Shown here in pieces: positions 54,063 to 63,991 of a DNA stretch of 64,000 bases. The notes below the pieces were generated by a model. That model searched no databases. It was not told where the DNA came from and saw nothing but the letters and a program-made list of their open reading frames with translations. The position numbers were made by a program, and so were the translations under genes. Position 1 is the stretch's first letter. Each line of letters begins with the position of its first letter. Origin of the DNA: Bacillus sp. 1780r2a1 (lineage in GTDB: Bacteria; Bacillota; Bacilli; Bacillales; Bacillaceae_H); contig CP099863.1 in the NCBI GenBank assembly GCA_024134725.1, forward strand, positions 4,120,417-4,184,416, in the 5' to 3' direction.

Positions 54063-54923
54063 TTGCTCAATTGAAATATGTTCTAATAACTCTAATAAGC
54101 GATTTAAATCATCTTGAGTAAAGAACTCAATTTCAATCTTTCCTTTTTTCTTGGTTCTCGTAATATTTACGGGGGTACCTAGTTTTTCCTGCAACTTTGT
54201 TTCATTTTCTCTAATAAAGATATCTTTTGTTTTTTGAGGTTTTTCTTTCTTTGTTTCACGTGAAACAGATTGATTAAGGTGAGAAACGTACGCCTCTAAT
54301 TGCCGAACATTTAAGTGCTCTGTTTTTATTTTTTTAATTACTTTTGGAAGTAATGATTTATTTTTTAATCCAGCTAATGTACGACCGTGTCCCATTGAAA
54401 TTTCGTTATTTGAAATTAACATTTGCACTTCTTCTGGAAGCTGTAACAAACGTAGATAATTGGCAATATGCGGTCGACTTTTGCCTAGGCGAGCTGCCAA
54501 TTGCTCTTGTGTCATATCAAGTTTTTCAATAAGAAGATGGTAAGCCATTGCTTCTTCGATTGGAGTCAAGTCTTCACGCTGCAAGTTCTCAAGCAACGCC
54601 AACTCCATCATTTGCTTTTCTGAAAAATCTTTTACAATAACAGGGACCGTTGTTAAGTTTGCTTCTTTTGCTGCTCTAAATCTACGTTCTCCAGCTAGGA
54701 TTTCATATCCTTTAATACTTCTTCTAGCAACAATCGGTTGTAGAATTCCATGGTGTAAAATGGACTGCTTTAACTCCTCGATTGCTTCTTGCTGGAACGT
54801 TTTACGCGGTTGATAAGGATTTGGCCTTAATTCATTAATATCAATGTCTTGAATTGAATCTGTAGCTTGTGTATCTACCCCCGAAAATAAAGCATTAATA
54901 CCTTTACCTAATCCTTTCGCCAT
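54057..54923 (-). CDS. parB: Chromosome partitioning protein ParB (Spo0J)
   Basis: The 288-residue protein begins MAKGLGKGINALFSG and has a ParB/sulfiredoxin domain (RPNPYQPRKTFQQ, ILAGERRFRAA; CTP-binding GERR) and a central HTH (TQEQLAARLGKSRPHIANYLRLL). It loads on parS and organises the origin with ParA and SMC. It overlaps the end of parA by 20 bases. The gene itself contains an exact parS. Confidence 0.97.
   Translation of the reverse strand: MAKGLGKGINALFSGVDTQATDSIQDIDINELRPNPYQPRKTFQQEAIEELKQSILHHGILQPIVARRSIKGYEILAGERRFRAAKEANLTTVPVIVKDFSEKQMMELALLENLQREDLTPIEEAMAYHLLIEKLDMTQEQLAARLGKSRPHIANYLRLLQLPEEVQMLISNNEISMGHGRTLAGLKNKSLLPKVIKKIKTEHLNVRQLEAYVSHLNQSVSRETKKEKPQKTKDIFIRENETKLQEKLGTPVNITRTKKKGKIEIEFFTQDDLNRLLELLEHISIEQK
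54252..54267. other. parS centromere site
   Basis: TGTTTCACGTGAAACA at this position is the exact 16-bp palindromic parS consensus. It lies within parB, as in B. subtilis. Confidence 0.96.
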
Positions 54924-55677
54924 TATATATCACTTCCTTCGCAAGTTCCATGTATACCGCAGCCCCTCTAGACTTTGAATCATATAAAATAACTGGTGCA
55001 CCATGACTAGGTGCTTCACTAAGACGAACGTTTCGTGGAATAATTGTTTGGTAAACACGTTCTTGGAAATACTTTTTGACCTCAGCAGTAACTTGGAGTC
55101 CTAAATTCGTGCGTGCATCTAACATTGTTAATAGGACACCTTCAATTCGAAGGTGATGATTTAAATGTTTTTGTACTAATCTTACTGTGTTAAGTAGCTG
55201 ACTTAAACCTTCTAGCGCATAATATTCACACTGAACAGGAATCAATACTGAATCTGCTGCTGTTAAAGCGTTTAATGTCAATAAACCTAAAGAAGGGGGA
55301 CAGTCAATAATAATATAATCATACTGATCTTTTACTGTTTCTAATGCCCTTTTTAAGCGTACTTCCCTGGAAATAGTTGAAACAAGTTCAATTTCTGCAC
55401 CTGCTAATTGAATTGTTGCAGGGATAATTGATAAGTTTTCCACAGCTGTTGGGCAAATGACCTGTTTTGTATCCATATCTTCTACAACAACATTGTAGAC
55501 ACAAGCATCTACATCTGCTTTTTCAATTCCTACACCGCTTGTTGCATTTCCTTGCGGATCACCATCTACTAACAGTACTTTTTGACCATGCTGCGCTAAG
55601 CATGCACCTAGATTGACAGCAGTAGTCGTTTTTCCAACTCCACCTTTTTGATTAGCAACCGCCACTATTTTCCCCAA
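54904..55677 (-). CDS. parA: Chromosome partitioning ATPase ParA (Soj)
   Basis: The 257-residue deviant-Walker ATPase has ANQKGGVGKTTTAVNLG, LVDGDPQGNATSG and YIIIDCPPSLGLLTLNAL. It works with ParB in origin segregation and in control of DnaA. I start at a TTG at 55677, six bases after AGGTG, which matches the usual MGKI start; an ATG six codons upstream at 55695 is the alternative. Confidence 0.95.
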   Translation of the reverse strand: MGKIVAVANQKGGVGKTTTAVNLGACLAQHGQKVLLVDGDPQGNATSGVGIEKADVDACVYNVVVEDMDTKQVICPTAVENLSIIPATIQLAGAEIELVSTISREVRLKRALETVKDQYDYIIIDCPPSLGLLTLNALTAADSVLIPVQCEYYALEGLSQLLNTVRLVQKHLNHHLRIEGVLLTMLDARTNLGLQVTAEVKKYFQERVYQTIIPRNVRLSEAPSHGAPVILYDSKSRGAAVYMELAKEVIYNGERIR

Positions 55678-55752
55678 GTTGTCACCTGCTTTCATTTCCC
55701 ATCCATTTATTGTTCTTACTTTCAGTTCGTGCTTAAACTAATTATAAAAAAG

Positions 55753-55773
55753 CCTCATCGTAAGCAGATGAGG
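55753..55773 (-). terminator. Terminator after noc
   Basis: CCTCATC (55753-55759) pairs with GATGAGG (55767-55773), followed on the minus strand by CTTTTTTA. It lies between noc and parA. Confidence 0.82.
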
Positions 55774-55786
55774 ATTATTTTAATCT

Positions 55787-56662
55787 TTATTTCTTTGGAA
55801 TTTTAATCGTAAACTGATAGTACTCCTCAAATTCCTCTTCTTCTGTATTCAGCTTAATTCCACTATCATTAACCATTGTTAAAGACTGACGAATTGTGTT
55901 CATAGCAATACGAGTATCTTTACTGAATGCTTTTCGTTTTGCTCTTGGTTTTTTCACCTGTGTTTCTAATAGTTTAGCTACACGTTCTTCCGTTTGTTTC
56001 ACATTAAGCTTACCCTCGATAATGTCATTTAAAAGTTGAAGTTGCTTTTCTTCATTCTTCAGAGGAATAAGTGCTCGTGCATGTCTTTCTGTAATTAACT
56101 TTTGTTTAATAGCATCTTGTACAGGAGAAGGAAGTTTTAATAATCGAAGTTTATTTGCAATTGTTGATTGGCCTTTGCCTAGTCGCTGAGCAAGAGCTTC
56201 TTGCGTAAGATTATGTAACTCTAGTAATTTCGCATAGGCTAATGCCTCTTCAATCGCCGTTAACTCTTCTCTTTGTAAATTTTCAATTAATGCTACTGAC
56301 GCTGTCTCAGTGTCATTAAAATCTTTTATAATAGCAGGAACTCTTTCCCAACCAAGTGACTGAACTGCTCGCCAGCGACGTTCACCAGCAATTAACTCAT
56401 ACTCATTATCATTGACCGGTCGAACAACAATTGGTTGTATAATACCATGCGTATGAATAGTAAGTGCTAGCTCTTCTATTTTAGATTGATTAAAAACCGT
56501 ACGTGGCTGATAGCGATTGGGAGTAATACTTGAAACCAAAATTTGCTTTACTTCATCTTTTGAAACTTTTTCGACATTTTCAATTTGAGGTTCTTCTGAG
56601 GCTACCGAGATAGCTTCATCTTTTTCTTTTAAATTAAAAAAACGTGAAAAAGCAGATTTCAT
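55787..56662 (-). CDS. noc: Nucleoid occlusion protein Noc
   Basis: The 291-residue ParB-family protein has an N-terminal amphipathic start ([14 protein letters not shown]) that binds the membrane in Noc, a ParB domain ([21 protein letters not shown]) and an HTH ([23 protein letters not shown]). It blocks division over the nucleoid. The N-terminal helix and the place before rsmG distinguish it from ParB. Confidence 0.95.
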   Translation of the reverse strand: MKSAFSRFFNLKEKDEAISVASEEPQIENVEKVSKDEVKQILVSSITPNRYQPRTVFNQSKIEELALTIHTHGIIQPIVVRPVNDNEYELIAGERRWRAVQSLGWERVPAIIKDFNDTETASVALIENLQREELTAIEEALAYAKLLELHNLTQEALAQRLGKGQSTIANKLRLLKLPSPVQDAIKQKLITERHARALIPLKNEEKQLQLLNDIIEGKLNVKQTEERVAKLLETQVKKPRAKRKAFSKDTRIAMNTIRQSLTMVNDSGIKLNTEEEEFEEYYQFTIKIPKK

Positions 56663-56745
56663 AATCCTACACCACCTTCAGGAAAATCCCGCCTTAAAAC
56701 TAATTCGATATTTGTCGTTAATATCCTTCTTTGCTCTAGGAAAAT

Positions 56746-56789
56746 GTTAATGTAAAGAATGTTTCACAAGAAACATTCTTTACATTAAC
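56746..56789. repeat. 20-bp perfect inverted repeat between rsmG and noc
   Basis: Arm GTTAATGTAAAGAATGTTTC (56746-56765) and its exact complement (56770-56789) flank ACAA. It may terminate rsmG transcription, although the stem is A/T-rich and the minus-strand T run is short. The centre TGTTTCACAAGAAACA is a parS-like sequence with two changes. Confidence 0.75.
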
Positions 56790-56805
56790 GTGCCTTTTAT
56801 CCCAT

Positions 56806-57522
56806 TTATTCAAGTGGTGATTTAATAGGCATTCCTGGTTTTCTTGGATATTTCTTCGGCGTTTTTGCTACTTTATCTACTAAAACAATATAACGTTCGC
56901 TTTGTTCAAATGGCAACTGGAAATGTTCAATTTTTTGTACTTTTCCACCTAATACTTTAAAGGACTTTTCGCCATTTTTTAATTCATCAGGTGCAGAAGA
57001 TCCCTTCATGGCAATAAATCGACCATTTTCTTTTACAAGAGGTAGGCAAAATTCGTTTAAAACTGAGATACGAGCTACAGCTCTAGCTGTTACTAAGTCA
57101 AAGGATTCACGAATTCCTTCTTTTTTCCCAAACTCTTCTGCTCGATCGTGATAAAGTGACACATTTTCCAAACCTAACTCCTCGGTTAAATGTGTTAAAA
57201 ATGTAATTCGTTTTTTTAACGAATCCACAATTGTAACGTGAAGGTGAGGGAAGCAGATTTTCAATGGAATACTTGGGAAACCAGCACCTGCTCCTACATC
57301 ACAAACGCTCTCAATAGAGTGAAAGTCTTGAAAGAAAGCTGCTGATACAGAATCATAGAAATGTTTTTCATACACTTCACCATGCTCTGTAATAGCCGTT
57401 AAATTCATTTTTTCATTCCACTCAACGAGAATTTTATAGTAACGTTCAAATTGATCAAGCTGAGAGGAAGAAAGAGTAATTCCTTTTTCCTCTAGCAACT
57501 GTTGAAACTGTGAAATATTCAT
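56806..57522 (-). CDS. rsmG: 16S rRNA (guanine-527-N7) methyltransferase
   Basis: The 238-residue SAM-dependent enzyme methylates G527 of 16S rRNA. Motifs: [17 protein letters not shown] (SAM-binding), [14 protein letters not shown] and [15 protein letters not shown]. It follows mnmG after 27 bases. Loss gives low-level streptomycin resistance in other bacteria. Confidence 0.96.
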   Translation of the reverse strand: MNISQFQQLLEEKGITLSSSQLDQFERYYKILVEWNEKMNLTAITEHGEVYEKHFYDSVSAAFFQDFHSIESVCDVGAGAGFPSIPLKICFPHLHVTIVDSLKKRITFLTHLTEELGLENVSLYHDRAEEFGKKEGIRESFDLVTARAVARISVLNEFCLPLVKENGRFIAMKGSSAPDELKNGEKSFKVLGGKVQKIEHFQLPFEQSERYIVLVDKVAKTPKKYPRKPGMPIKSPLE

Positions 57523-57549
57523 TGCGTTACCCTTTCCTTTACCAATAAG

Positions 57550-59439
57550 TTAGTCGTTTGATACTTTTGCAATTTTACCTTGTTCAATATAAACGAGAAG
57601 AATCGAAATATCCGCTGGGTTAACTCCTGAAATACGTGATGCTTGAGCTACTGTTAAAGGACGTACTTCTTTTAATTTCTGGCGCGCTTCGTTAGCTAAA
57701 CCATGAATAGCATCATAATCAATTAAATCAGGGATTTTTTTGTTTTCTAACTTCTTCAAACGTTCAACTTGCTGCAATGATTTTTGAATGTAACCTTCAT
57801 ACTTTGTTTGAATTTCAACCTGCTCAGCTACTTCTGGATGGATTTCAGTTTCTGCAGGGACAAGCTGACTAATATGATCATATGTCATCTCTGGTCGTCG
57901 CAATAGCTCAAGGGCTCGAATACCGTCTTTTAATTCACTACCCCCAGCGCTTCGAATTACGCTTTGTACTTGCTCATTTGGCTTAATAATTGCTGCATGC
58001 AGACGATTTTTTTCAGCTTCAATCTCTGCCTTTTTAGCCTGGAATGAAGCATAACGCTCTTCGCTAATTAAACCAATCTTATATCCGACATCTGTTAAAC
58101 GTAAGTCCGCATTATCATGGCGAAGAAGTAAACGATATTCTGCTCTTGATGTTAATAAACGATATGGTTCATTGGTACCTTTTGTTACTAAATCATCGAT
58201 TAAAACACCAATGTAAGCATCTGCTCGACCTAAAATTAGCTCTTCCTTATCTAAAGCACGACAACCAGCATTAATACCTGCAAGTAAACCTTGACCTGCC
58301 GCTTCTTCATAGCCGGATGTTCCATTAATTTGACCTGCTGTATACAGATTTTTTACCTTTTTCGTTTCTAATGTTGGCCATAATTGCGTTGGTACAATTG
58401 CATCGTACTCAATTGCATAACCAGCACGCATCAACTGAGCTTTTTCTAACCCAGGAATTGTTTCAAGCATCTTACGCTGGACATGTTCTGGTAGGCTTGT
58501 TGATAAACCCTGTACATACACTTCTTGAGTGTGACGTCCTTCAGGCTCTAAAAAGATTTGATGACGCGGTTTATCATTAAAGCGTACAACCTTATCTTCG
58601 ATTGAAGGGCAATAGCGTGGGCCTGTCCCTTTAATCATTCCAGAATACATCGGTGATAAGTGAAGGTTATCGTCAATAATTTGATGCGTTGTTTCACTTG
58701 TATAGGTTAACCAACAAGGTAGTTGATCTGTAATGAATTGTGTAGTTTCATATGAAAAAGCCCGTGGCACATCATCACCAGGCTGAATCTCCGTTTTACT
58801 GTAATCAATTGTCTGGCTATTAACACGCGGAGGCGTACCTGTTTTAAAGCGTACCATCTCTAAACCAATCTCTTCTAAGTGTTCCGATAGCTTAATAGCA
58901 GGCTGTTGATTGTTAGGACCACTTGAATACTTCAGTTCTCCTAGAATGATTTCTCCACGAAGGAACGTACCTGTTGTAATAACAACTGTTTTTGCTTTAT
59001 ATTCCGCTCCTGTTTGCGTCACAACTCCTGTACAAACACCATCTTCAACGATTAATTTTTCAACCATACCTTGAACAAGTGTTAAATTCTTTTCATTTTC
59101 CAAGGTTTTTTTCATTTCATGCTGATAAGCGAATTTATCTGCTTGCGCCCGTAAAGCACGTACAGCAGGACCTTTACCTGTATTCAACATTCTCATTTGA
59201 ATATGAGTTTTATCAATATTTCGTCCCATTTCTCCACCAAGTGCATCAATCTCTCTTACTACAATCCCTTTTGCAGGACCACCTACAGATGGATTACATG
59301 GCATAAATGCAACCATATCTAAATTGATTGTTAAAGCTAATGTCTTTGCACCCATTCGTGCAGAAGCTAGTGCAGCTTCACATCCAGCATGTCCAGCTCC
59401 AACAACAATTACATCATATTGTCCACCTTCATAATGCAT
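57550..59439 (-). CDS. mnmG: tRNA uridine-34 carboxymethylaminomethyl enzyme MnmG (GidA)
   Basis: The 629-residue FAD enzyme modifies the wobble uridine of several tRNAs together with MnmE. Signatures: [22 protein letters not shown] (FAD), [13 protein letters not shown] and the C-terminal helical domain that binds MnmE. Length is typical. A GGAGG site precedes the ATG and mnmE lies 26 bases upstream. Confidence 0.97.
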   Translation of the reverse strand: MHYEGGQYDVIVVGAGHAGCEAALASARMGAKTLALTINLDMVAFMPCNPSVGGPAKGIVVREIDALGGEMGRNIDKTHIQMRMLNTGKGPAVRALRAQADKFAYQHEMKKTLENEKNLTLVQGMVEKLIVEDGVCTGVVTQTGAEYKAKTVVITTGTFLRGEIILGELKYSSGPNNQQPAIKLSEHLEEIGLEMVRFKTGTPPRVNSQTIDYSKTEIQPGDDVPRAFSYETTQFITDQLPCWLTYTSETTHQIIDDNLHLSPMYSGMIKGTGPRYCPSIEDKVVRFNDKPRHQIFLEPEGRHTQEVYVQGLSTSLPEHVQRKMLETIPGLEKAQLMRAGYAIEYDAIVPTQLWPTLETKKVKNLYTAGQINGTSGYEEAAGQGLLAGINAGCRALDKEELILGRADAYIGVLIDDLVTKGTNEPYRLLTSRAEYRLLLRHDNADLRLTDVGYKIGLISEERYASFQAKKAEIEAEKNRLHAAIIKPNEQVQSVIRSAGGSELKDGIRALELLRRPEMTYDHISQLVPAETEIHPEVAEQVEIQTKYEGYIQKSLQQVERLKKLENKKIPDLIDYDAIHGLANEARQKLKEVRPLTVAQASRISGVNPADISILLVYIEQGKIAKVSND

Positions 59440-59465
59440 AAGAATAACCTCCTTTTAACAATTCT

Positions 59466-60854
59466 TTATTTCCCAAGACAAAATTGAGAAAATAGCTGAT
59501 CAATTAAACTTTCATGTACAGCATCACCAATAATTTCTCCAAGCAGCTCCCACGTTCTTGTTAAATCAATTTGAACAATATCAATTGGAACTCCACTTTC
59601 AATTCCTTCAATTGCTTCATTGATTGCGTTTTGTGCTTGTGCTAGTAATGCAATATGTCTTGTATTTGATAAATAAGTTAAATCTTGTGACTCAATTGTT
59701 CCAGTAAAGAACAGAGAAGAAATAGCTTCCTCTAGCTCTGAAATCCCTTGTTCTTGCAACAGAGAAGTTGTGACAACTGAACGATTTCCAGCAAGATTTT
59801 TCACTGCAGTCATATCTAGTTTTTGCTCTAAGTCTGTCTTATTAACAATGACAATGTAATCCATTCCTTTAACTGCTTCAAACAGTTTACGATCTTCGTC
59901 TGTTAACTCTTCATTATAATTGAGAACAAGTAAAATTAAATCCGCTTCTTGTAAGTATTGTCTAGAACGCTCTACTCCAATTCGTTCAACAATATCTTCT
60001 GTTTCGCGAATTCCAGCTGTATCTACTAGGCGTAGTGGTACGCCACGAACATTAACATATTCCTCAATTACGTCGCGAGTAGTTCCAGGAATGTCTGTCA
60101 CAATTGCCTTAGTATCTTGAACTAAGCTATTCAAAAGTGAAGATTTACCAACGTTTGGACGACCTACAATCACTGTTGCTAACCCTTCACGTAAAATTTT
60201 ACCTTGCTGAGATGTTTGTAGAAGGTTATCAATCTCATTTCGAACTCGAGTCGCTTTTTCAATTAATACAAGATGGGTCATTTCTTCAACATCATCATAT
60301 TCAGGGTAATCAATGTTTACTTCCACATGAGCAAGCGTTTCAAGAATTTCTTGACGCAAACGGCGGATTAAGTTAGAAAGTCGACCTTCCATCTGTCCAA
60401 TTGCTACATTCATCGCTTTATCTGTTTTAGCACGAATTAAATCCATGACTGCTTCTGCTTGTGATAAATCGATACGACCGTTTAAAAAAGCACGCTTTGT
60501 AAACTCCCCTGGTTCTGCCAGACGTGCGCCATTTGCCAAAACAAGCTGCAACACACGATTCACAGAAACAATTCCTCCATGGCAGTTAATCTCAATAATG
60601 TCTTCTCTCGTAAACGTTTTAGGGCCTTTCATAATAGAAAGCATAACCTCTTCAATCGTTTGTCCATTTTTAGGATCAACAATGTGACCGTAATGGATGG
60701 TATGAGAAGGTACTTCATTTAATCTTTTATTTGAAACACTCTTAAAAACACGATCCGCAATACTTACCGCTTCTTCTCCACTTAATCTTACAATTGCAAT
60801 TGCGCCTTCTCCCATTGGAGTAGAAATTGCAGCAATAGTATCAAAATCTAACAT
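59466..60854 (-). CDS. mnmE: tRNA modification GTPase MnmE (TrmE)
   Basis: The 462-residue protein has an N-terminal folate-binding domain ([22 protein letters not shown]), a central G domain ([43 protein letters not shown]) and a C-terminal FCLGK with the catalytic Cys. It partners MnmG in wobble-uridine modification. It heads mnmE-mnmG-rsmG. DnaA boxes lie in its upstream region. Confidence 0.97.
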   Translation of the reverse strand: MLDFDTIAAISTPMGEGAIAIVRLSGEEAVSIADRVFKSVSNKRLNEVPSHTIHYGHIVDPKNGQTIEEVMLSIMKGPKTFTREDIIEINCHGGIVSVNRVLQLVLANGARLAEPGEFTKRAFLNGRIDLSQAEAVMDLIRAKTDKAMNVAIGQMEGRLSNLIRRLRQEILETLAHVEVNIDYPEYDDVEEMTHLVLIEKATRVRNEIDNLLQTSQQGKILREGLATVIVGRPNVGKSSLLNSLVQDTKAIVTDIPGTTRDVIEEYVNVRGVPLRLVDTAGIRETEDIVERIGVERSRQYLQEADLILLVLNYNEELTDEDRKLFEAVKGMDYIVIVNKTDLEQKLDMTAVKNLAGNRSVVTTSLLQEQGISELEEAISSLFFTGTIESQDLTYLSNTRHIALLAQAQNAINEAIEGIESGVPIDIVQIDLTRTWELLGEIIGDAVHESLIDQLFSQFCLGK

Positions 60855-61014
60855 TTGAGTTTCACCTCATCCCTTTGGACTAATTATGCTATTATTAAAA
60901 CGATTTTTTACTATCGTTCACATTTTTATAAAAACAAAAACATACCTTATTAAAATTAAGGCAATCAACTAACTAGGATACCACAATTCAATCAATAAAA
61001 AAAACGAATAGCAG

Positions 61015-61073
61015 TTATGCACAACCTCAAAATAAACAGTACGTATTATTTTAACTTATCCACATGTGAATAA
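61015..61073. promoter_or_regulatory. DnaA-box cluster upstream of mnmE
   Basis: TTATGCACA (61015-61023), TTATCCACA (61056-61064) and the opposite-strand box TGTGAATAA (61065-61073) all fit TTATNCACA. The last two form an 18-bp near-palindrome. Confidence 0.75.
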
Positions 61074-61111
61074 CAATTGCTATCTTTTGTTTTTGTTTTT
61101 TTACACATAAA

Positions 61112-61143
61112 AAAAGCACTAATCACAAGTGATTAGTGCTTTT
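61112..61143. terminator. Terminator at the jag 3' end
   Basis: AAAAGCACTAATCAC (61112-61126) and GTGATTAGTGCTTTT (61129-61143) pair perfectly and overlap the jag stop codon. T runs on both strands. Confidence 0.88.
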
Positions 61144-61770
61144 AAAGACTGAATGTACAGGACGCATGAGTACACATCGCTTTGGTTCTTCTCCAACGGA
61201 TAAAGTCTCTACTTTTTTATTCTTAGCAAGTGCTTGATGAATAACTTTTCGCTCATGTGCAGGCATAGCTTCTAACTGCACGGATCGATTTGTGCGTAGT
61301 ACTTGATGGGCCATTTTCTCCGCTAACTGAACCAGTGTTTCTTCTCTTCTCTCACGGTAATTCTCTGCATTCAGAGTAATTTTAAAATAGTGTTTACTAT
61401 AACGGTTTGCTACCAGTTGTGTTAAAAGTTGGAGTGCGTTAATCGTTTGTCCACGTTTACCAATTAATAGACCAATCGAAGAACTTGAGATATGAATTTC
61501 ACATTGTCTTGATGTTTTTTTCACTTCAATTGCTGCTTCAATTCCCATTTGCGCTGTTACATCTTTAATAAATGATACAGCTTCTTCAACAGGATCCATT
61601 ATTTTTTTCACATGAACAACAAAAGGTTTACCTTTAAAAATCCCTAAGAAACCTTTTTTCCCTTGTTCAACAACGGTAATCTCTGCTTTTTCTCTTGAAA
61701 TATTTAGCTTTGAAAGAGCTTGATTGACGGCTTCTTCAACAGTTGGAGCTGTTACCGTTATATCTTTCAT
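61123..61770 (-). CDS. jag: SpoIIIJ-associated RNA-binding protein Jag (KhpB)
   Basis: The 215-residue protein has a Jag_N domain ([30 protein letters not shown]), a KH domain ([16 protein letters not shown]) and an R3H domain ([13 protein letters not shown]). It binds RNA and is linked to cell-wall and division control. It overlaps spoIIIJ by four bases (ATGA), so the pair is coupled. Confidence 0.95.
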   Translation of the reverse strand: MKDITVTAPTVEEAVNQALSKLNISREKAEITVVEQGKKGFLGIFKGKPFVVHVKKIMDPVEEAVSFIKDVTAQMGIEAAIEVKKTSRQCEIHISSSSIGLLIGKRGQTINALQLLTQLVANRYSKHYFKITLNAENYRERREETLVQLAEKMAHQVLRTNRSVQLEAMPAHERKVIHQALAKNKKVETLSVGEEPKRCVLMRPVHSVFKSTNHL

Positions 61771-62537
61771 TTTTTAGCTCCTTGAGGGGTTGCTGAGCCT
61801 GCTTTTAAATCTGGTCCTTTGATAAAATACGTCTGTACAATCATAAAGATGTTTCCGACAACCCAATATAATGATAAAGCTGCTGGGAAATTAATTGCAA
61901 AAACCACAATCATAATTGGCATTAACCATAAAAGCATAGCCATTTGAGGATTCTGATTTGCATTTCCCGCCATCATCATCTTCTGTTGAATAAATGTTGT
62001 AATTCCTGCAATGATTGGTAATGCAAAATATGGGTCACGTGAACCTAAGTCAAACCATAAAAAGCTGTTGTTTGCAATCTCTTCAGTTCTAGTAATAGCA
62101 TGGAATATACCAATCAATATTGGCATCTGAATTAAGATTGGAAAACAACCCGCTAGAGGATTTACATTGTACTTTTGGAAAAGTTGCATGGTCTCTTGCT
62201 GTAACTTTTGCTGAGTTTTTGCATCTTTTGAGCTATACTTTTCCTTTAATTTTTGCATTTCAGGTTGCAAAACCTGCATTGCTTTTGTGTTTTTCATTTG
62301 TTTAACCATTAAAGGTAAAATTAATAATCGAATTAGAATAGTAACAATGACGATGGAAAAACCGTAGCTACCAAGTAAATTCGCAAAGTATACGATTACC
62401 ATAGAAAGTGGATAAACGACATACTCATTCCAAAAGCCTTTGCTATCAGCAGTAATTGGCTGATTAATTTCCGTACATCCAGCCAAAACCGTCAAAAGAA
62501 AGACAAGTGTAATTCCTAGTAAAACTTTCTTTCTCAC
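61767..62537 (-). CDS. spoIIIJ: Membrane protein insertase YidC (SpoIIIJ)
   Basis: The 256-residue lipoprotein insertase has a signal peptide ending LAGC, then five helices with [38 protein letters not shown] and [13 protein letters not shown]. It inserts membrane proteins and is needed for sporulation in B. subtilis. The start is GTG at 62537, seven bases after GGAGG; the frame runs 17 codons further up without support. A second paralogue (YqjG type) may exist elsewhere. Confidence 0.95.
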   Translation of the reverse strand: MRKKVLLGITLVFLLTVLAGCTEINQPITADSKGFWNEYVVYPLSMVIVYFANLLGSYGFSIVIVTILIRLLILPLMVKQMKNTKAMQVLQPEMQKLKEKYSSKDAKTQQKLQQETMQLFQKYNVNPLAGCFPILIQMPILIGIFHAITRTEEIANNSFLWFDLGSRDPYFALPIIAGITTFIQQKMMMAGNANQNPQMAMLLWLMPIMIVVFAINFPAALSLYWVVGNIFMIVQTYFIKGPDLKAGSATPQGAKK

Positions 62538-62624
62538 CTTTGCTCCTCCTTTAATAAGTTCCAACTTCCAAAACTGAAAGTTTGTCAAACACCATTATAT
62601 AAGGATATAGTAGAAAAACAACAT

Positions 62625-63005
62625 TTATTGAGAGTTCTCTTCTTCAGTTCGTGAACTGTTGAGCCTATGATGATAAAGCTTCGCTCTTTTAAATACATGC
62701 TGTAAACTTTTTTTCACTTCCTCATATTCCATCTCGGCTGCTGGTTTTCTAGCTATCACAATATAATCTTTATCCTGTTTGAGATATGGGGCAATTTCAA
62801 ACATGACTTGACGAGCTAATCGCTTTACTCGATTTCGAGTAACAGCGTTTCCAATTTTTTTACCGACGGAAAAACCAACACGGAAATGCTGAAGCTCTGG
62901 TTGGTCTAGTACATATATAACAAATTGACGGTTCGCAAATGAATGTCCTTTTTGAAAAACCTTTTGAAACTCTTCATTTTTCTTGATCCGATATTTTTTT
63001 TTCAT
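62625..63005 (-). CDS. rnpA: Ribonuclease P protein component
   Basis: The 126-residue basic protein starts [20 protein letters not shown] and contains [24 protein letters not shown], the RNR motif that binds RNase P RNA. It matures tRNA 5' ends. I start at 63005; the frame extends 16 codons upstream without a ribosome-binding site. The C-terminal tail is slightly longer than in B. subtilis. Confidence 0.95.
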   Translation of the reverse strand: MKKKYRIKKNEEFQKVFQKGHSFANRQFVIYVLDQPELQHFRVGFSVGKKIGNAVTRNRVKRLARQVMFEIAPYLKQDKDYIVIARKPAAEMEYEEVKKSLQHVFKRAKLYHHRLNSSRTEEENSQ

Positions 63006-63091
63006 TTCAACACTCCTACCCTTTTTCAGGCACGTTTCCACCATGAATTCCATAAAGGATTAGAGGCAAACTTGTCCATTAAGTGAAAAAA

Positions 63092-63115
63092 AGACCACTG
63101 ACGTCTCAGTGGTCT
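63092..63115 (-). terminator. Hairpin between rpmH and rnpA
   Basis: AGACCACTGA (63092-63101) and TCAGTGGTCT (63106-63115) form a 10-bp perfect stem with a CGTC loop and a minus-strand TTTTTT. It could end or thin out transcription after rpmH, reducing rnpA output. Confidence 0.8.
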
Positions 63116-63116
63116 A

Positions 63117-63251
<135 letters not shown>

Positions 63252-63297
63252 CTATAAACACCTCCTCGAGGAATAACTGAAAAAGACAGTCCTAACT

Positions 63298-63326
63298 ATT
63301 ATAATGAAAATAAGTAGAAATTGCAA
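63298..63326 (-). promoter_or_regulatory. rpmH promoter
   Basis: Minus-strand TTGCAA (63321-63326) and TATAAT (63298-63303) with a 17-base spacer, about 45 bases upstream of rpmH. Confidence 0.75.
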
Positions 63327-63578
63327 TGTTATTTATAAAATAATAAATGCTCTTCCTAAATCCTTTTCTCAACAGTCTTCTTAAAATCTTCTCCATTGTA
63401 ATATTGTTGCTGTCCACTTGTCCATAGTAAATCGATACTTTCCTTCTTCTTTTTTATGGATAGCTTTCTACCTCTCCTTAAAGTACCGATTATCTTAATC
63501 CCTTCCTCATTTTCAAACACTTAAACAAAACTACGACATTTTTCTAAGGTTTTATTCATAAAAAGTCGTTTTTTGTAT

Positions 63579-63896
63579 TGTGGATAAGTTTTTTCGACAA
63601 ATTTAATAATCCACTTCGCTTATCGACAAGTGGTACACATCATCTTGTGTTGTGGAAAACTTTACTCCACAAGGTGTAGTGATTGTGGATAAGTTTCGAA
63701 AATCCGTTGCAACAACCGTTATTCTTTGATATTATATTTTTGTTTTCACTCTTAATTACTTTTCCACATATCATCTTTATCCACATATTGTGGAAAAGTT
63801 GTGGACATGTTTTCCACCCTTGTTATGAACTGTTATCCACAACATGTGGAATATGTCGAATAGTTGCTTTTCTTCTATAATATATATTTACCCACA
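63579..63896. other. oriC DnaA-box region upstream of dnaA
   Basis: Exact TTATCCACA boxes lie at 63579-63587 and 63684-63692 (minus orientation) and at 63777-63785 and 63833-63841 (plus). One-mismatch boxes are at 63620-63628, 63651-63659, 63760-63768, 63789-63797 and 63888-63896. This corresponds to the upstream half of the bipartite Bacillus origin between rpmH and dnaA. The stretch 63327-63578 shows no gene. An AT-rich TATAAT element (63876-63881) may belong to the dnaA promoter. Confidence 0.93.
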
Positions 63897-63947
63897 TAAT
63901 AGCAATTGAATAAATATAAATTTTATATGCATAAACGATTTTAAAGA

Positions 63948-63966
63948 TTGTACAAAAGTTGTACAA
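63948..63966. repeat. Two TTGTACAA palindromes before dnaA
   Basis: TTGTACAA occurs at 63948-63955 and 63959-63966, each an 8-bp palindrome, 11 bases apart. They lie in the expected dnaA leader, about 20 bases before its ribosome-binding site. A role is unknown. Confidence 0.6.
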
Positions 63967-63984
63967 GTCGTTATTCTGATGGAA

Positions 63985-63991
63985 AAGGAGG
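63985..63991 (+). promoter_or_regulatory. Ribosome-binding site of dnaA (gene beyond the window)
   Basis: AAGGAGG with nine bases left before the window ends. The start codon is expected at or just after base 64001. The identity as dnaA rests on the oriC boxes and on gene order. Confidence 0.75.

Noticed and set aside
55361..55374. ACTTCCCTGGAAAT, similar to the Noc-binding sequence ATTTCCCGGGAAAT
   Set aside because: Two mismatches in 14, one in the central CCGGG, inside parA codons. I found no other such site to support it.
62035..62050. GGTCACGTGAACC inside spoIIIJ as a protein-binding palindrome
   Set aside because: It is a short palindrome in coding sequence, does not match parS, and has no supporting context.
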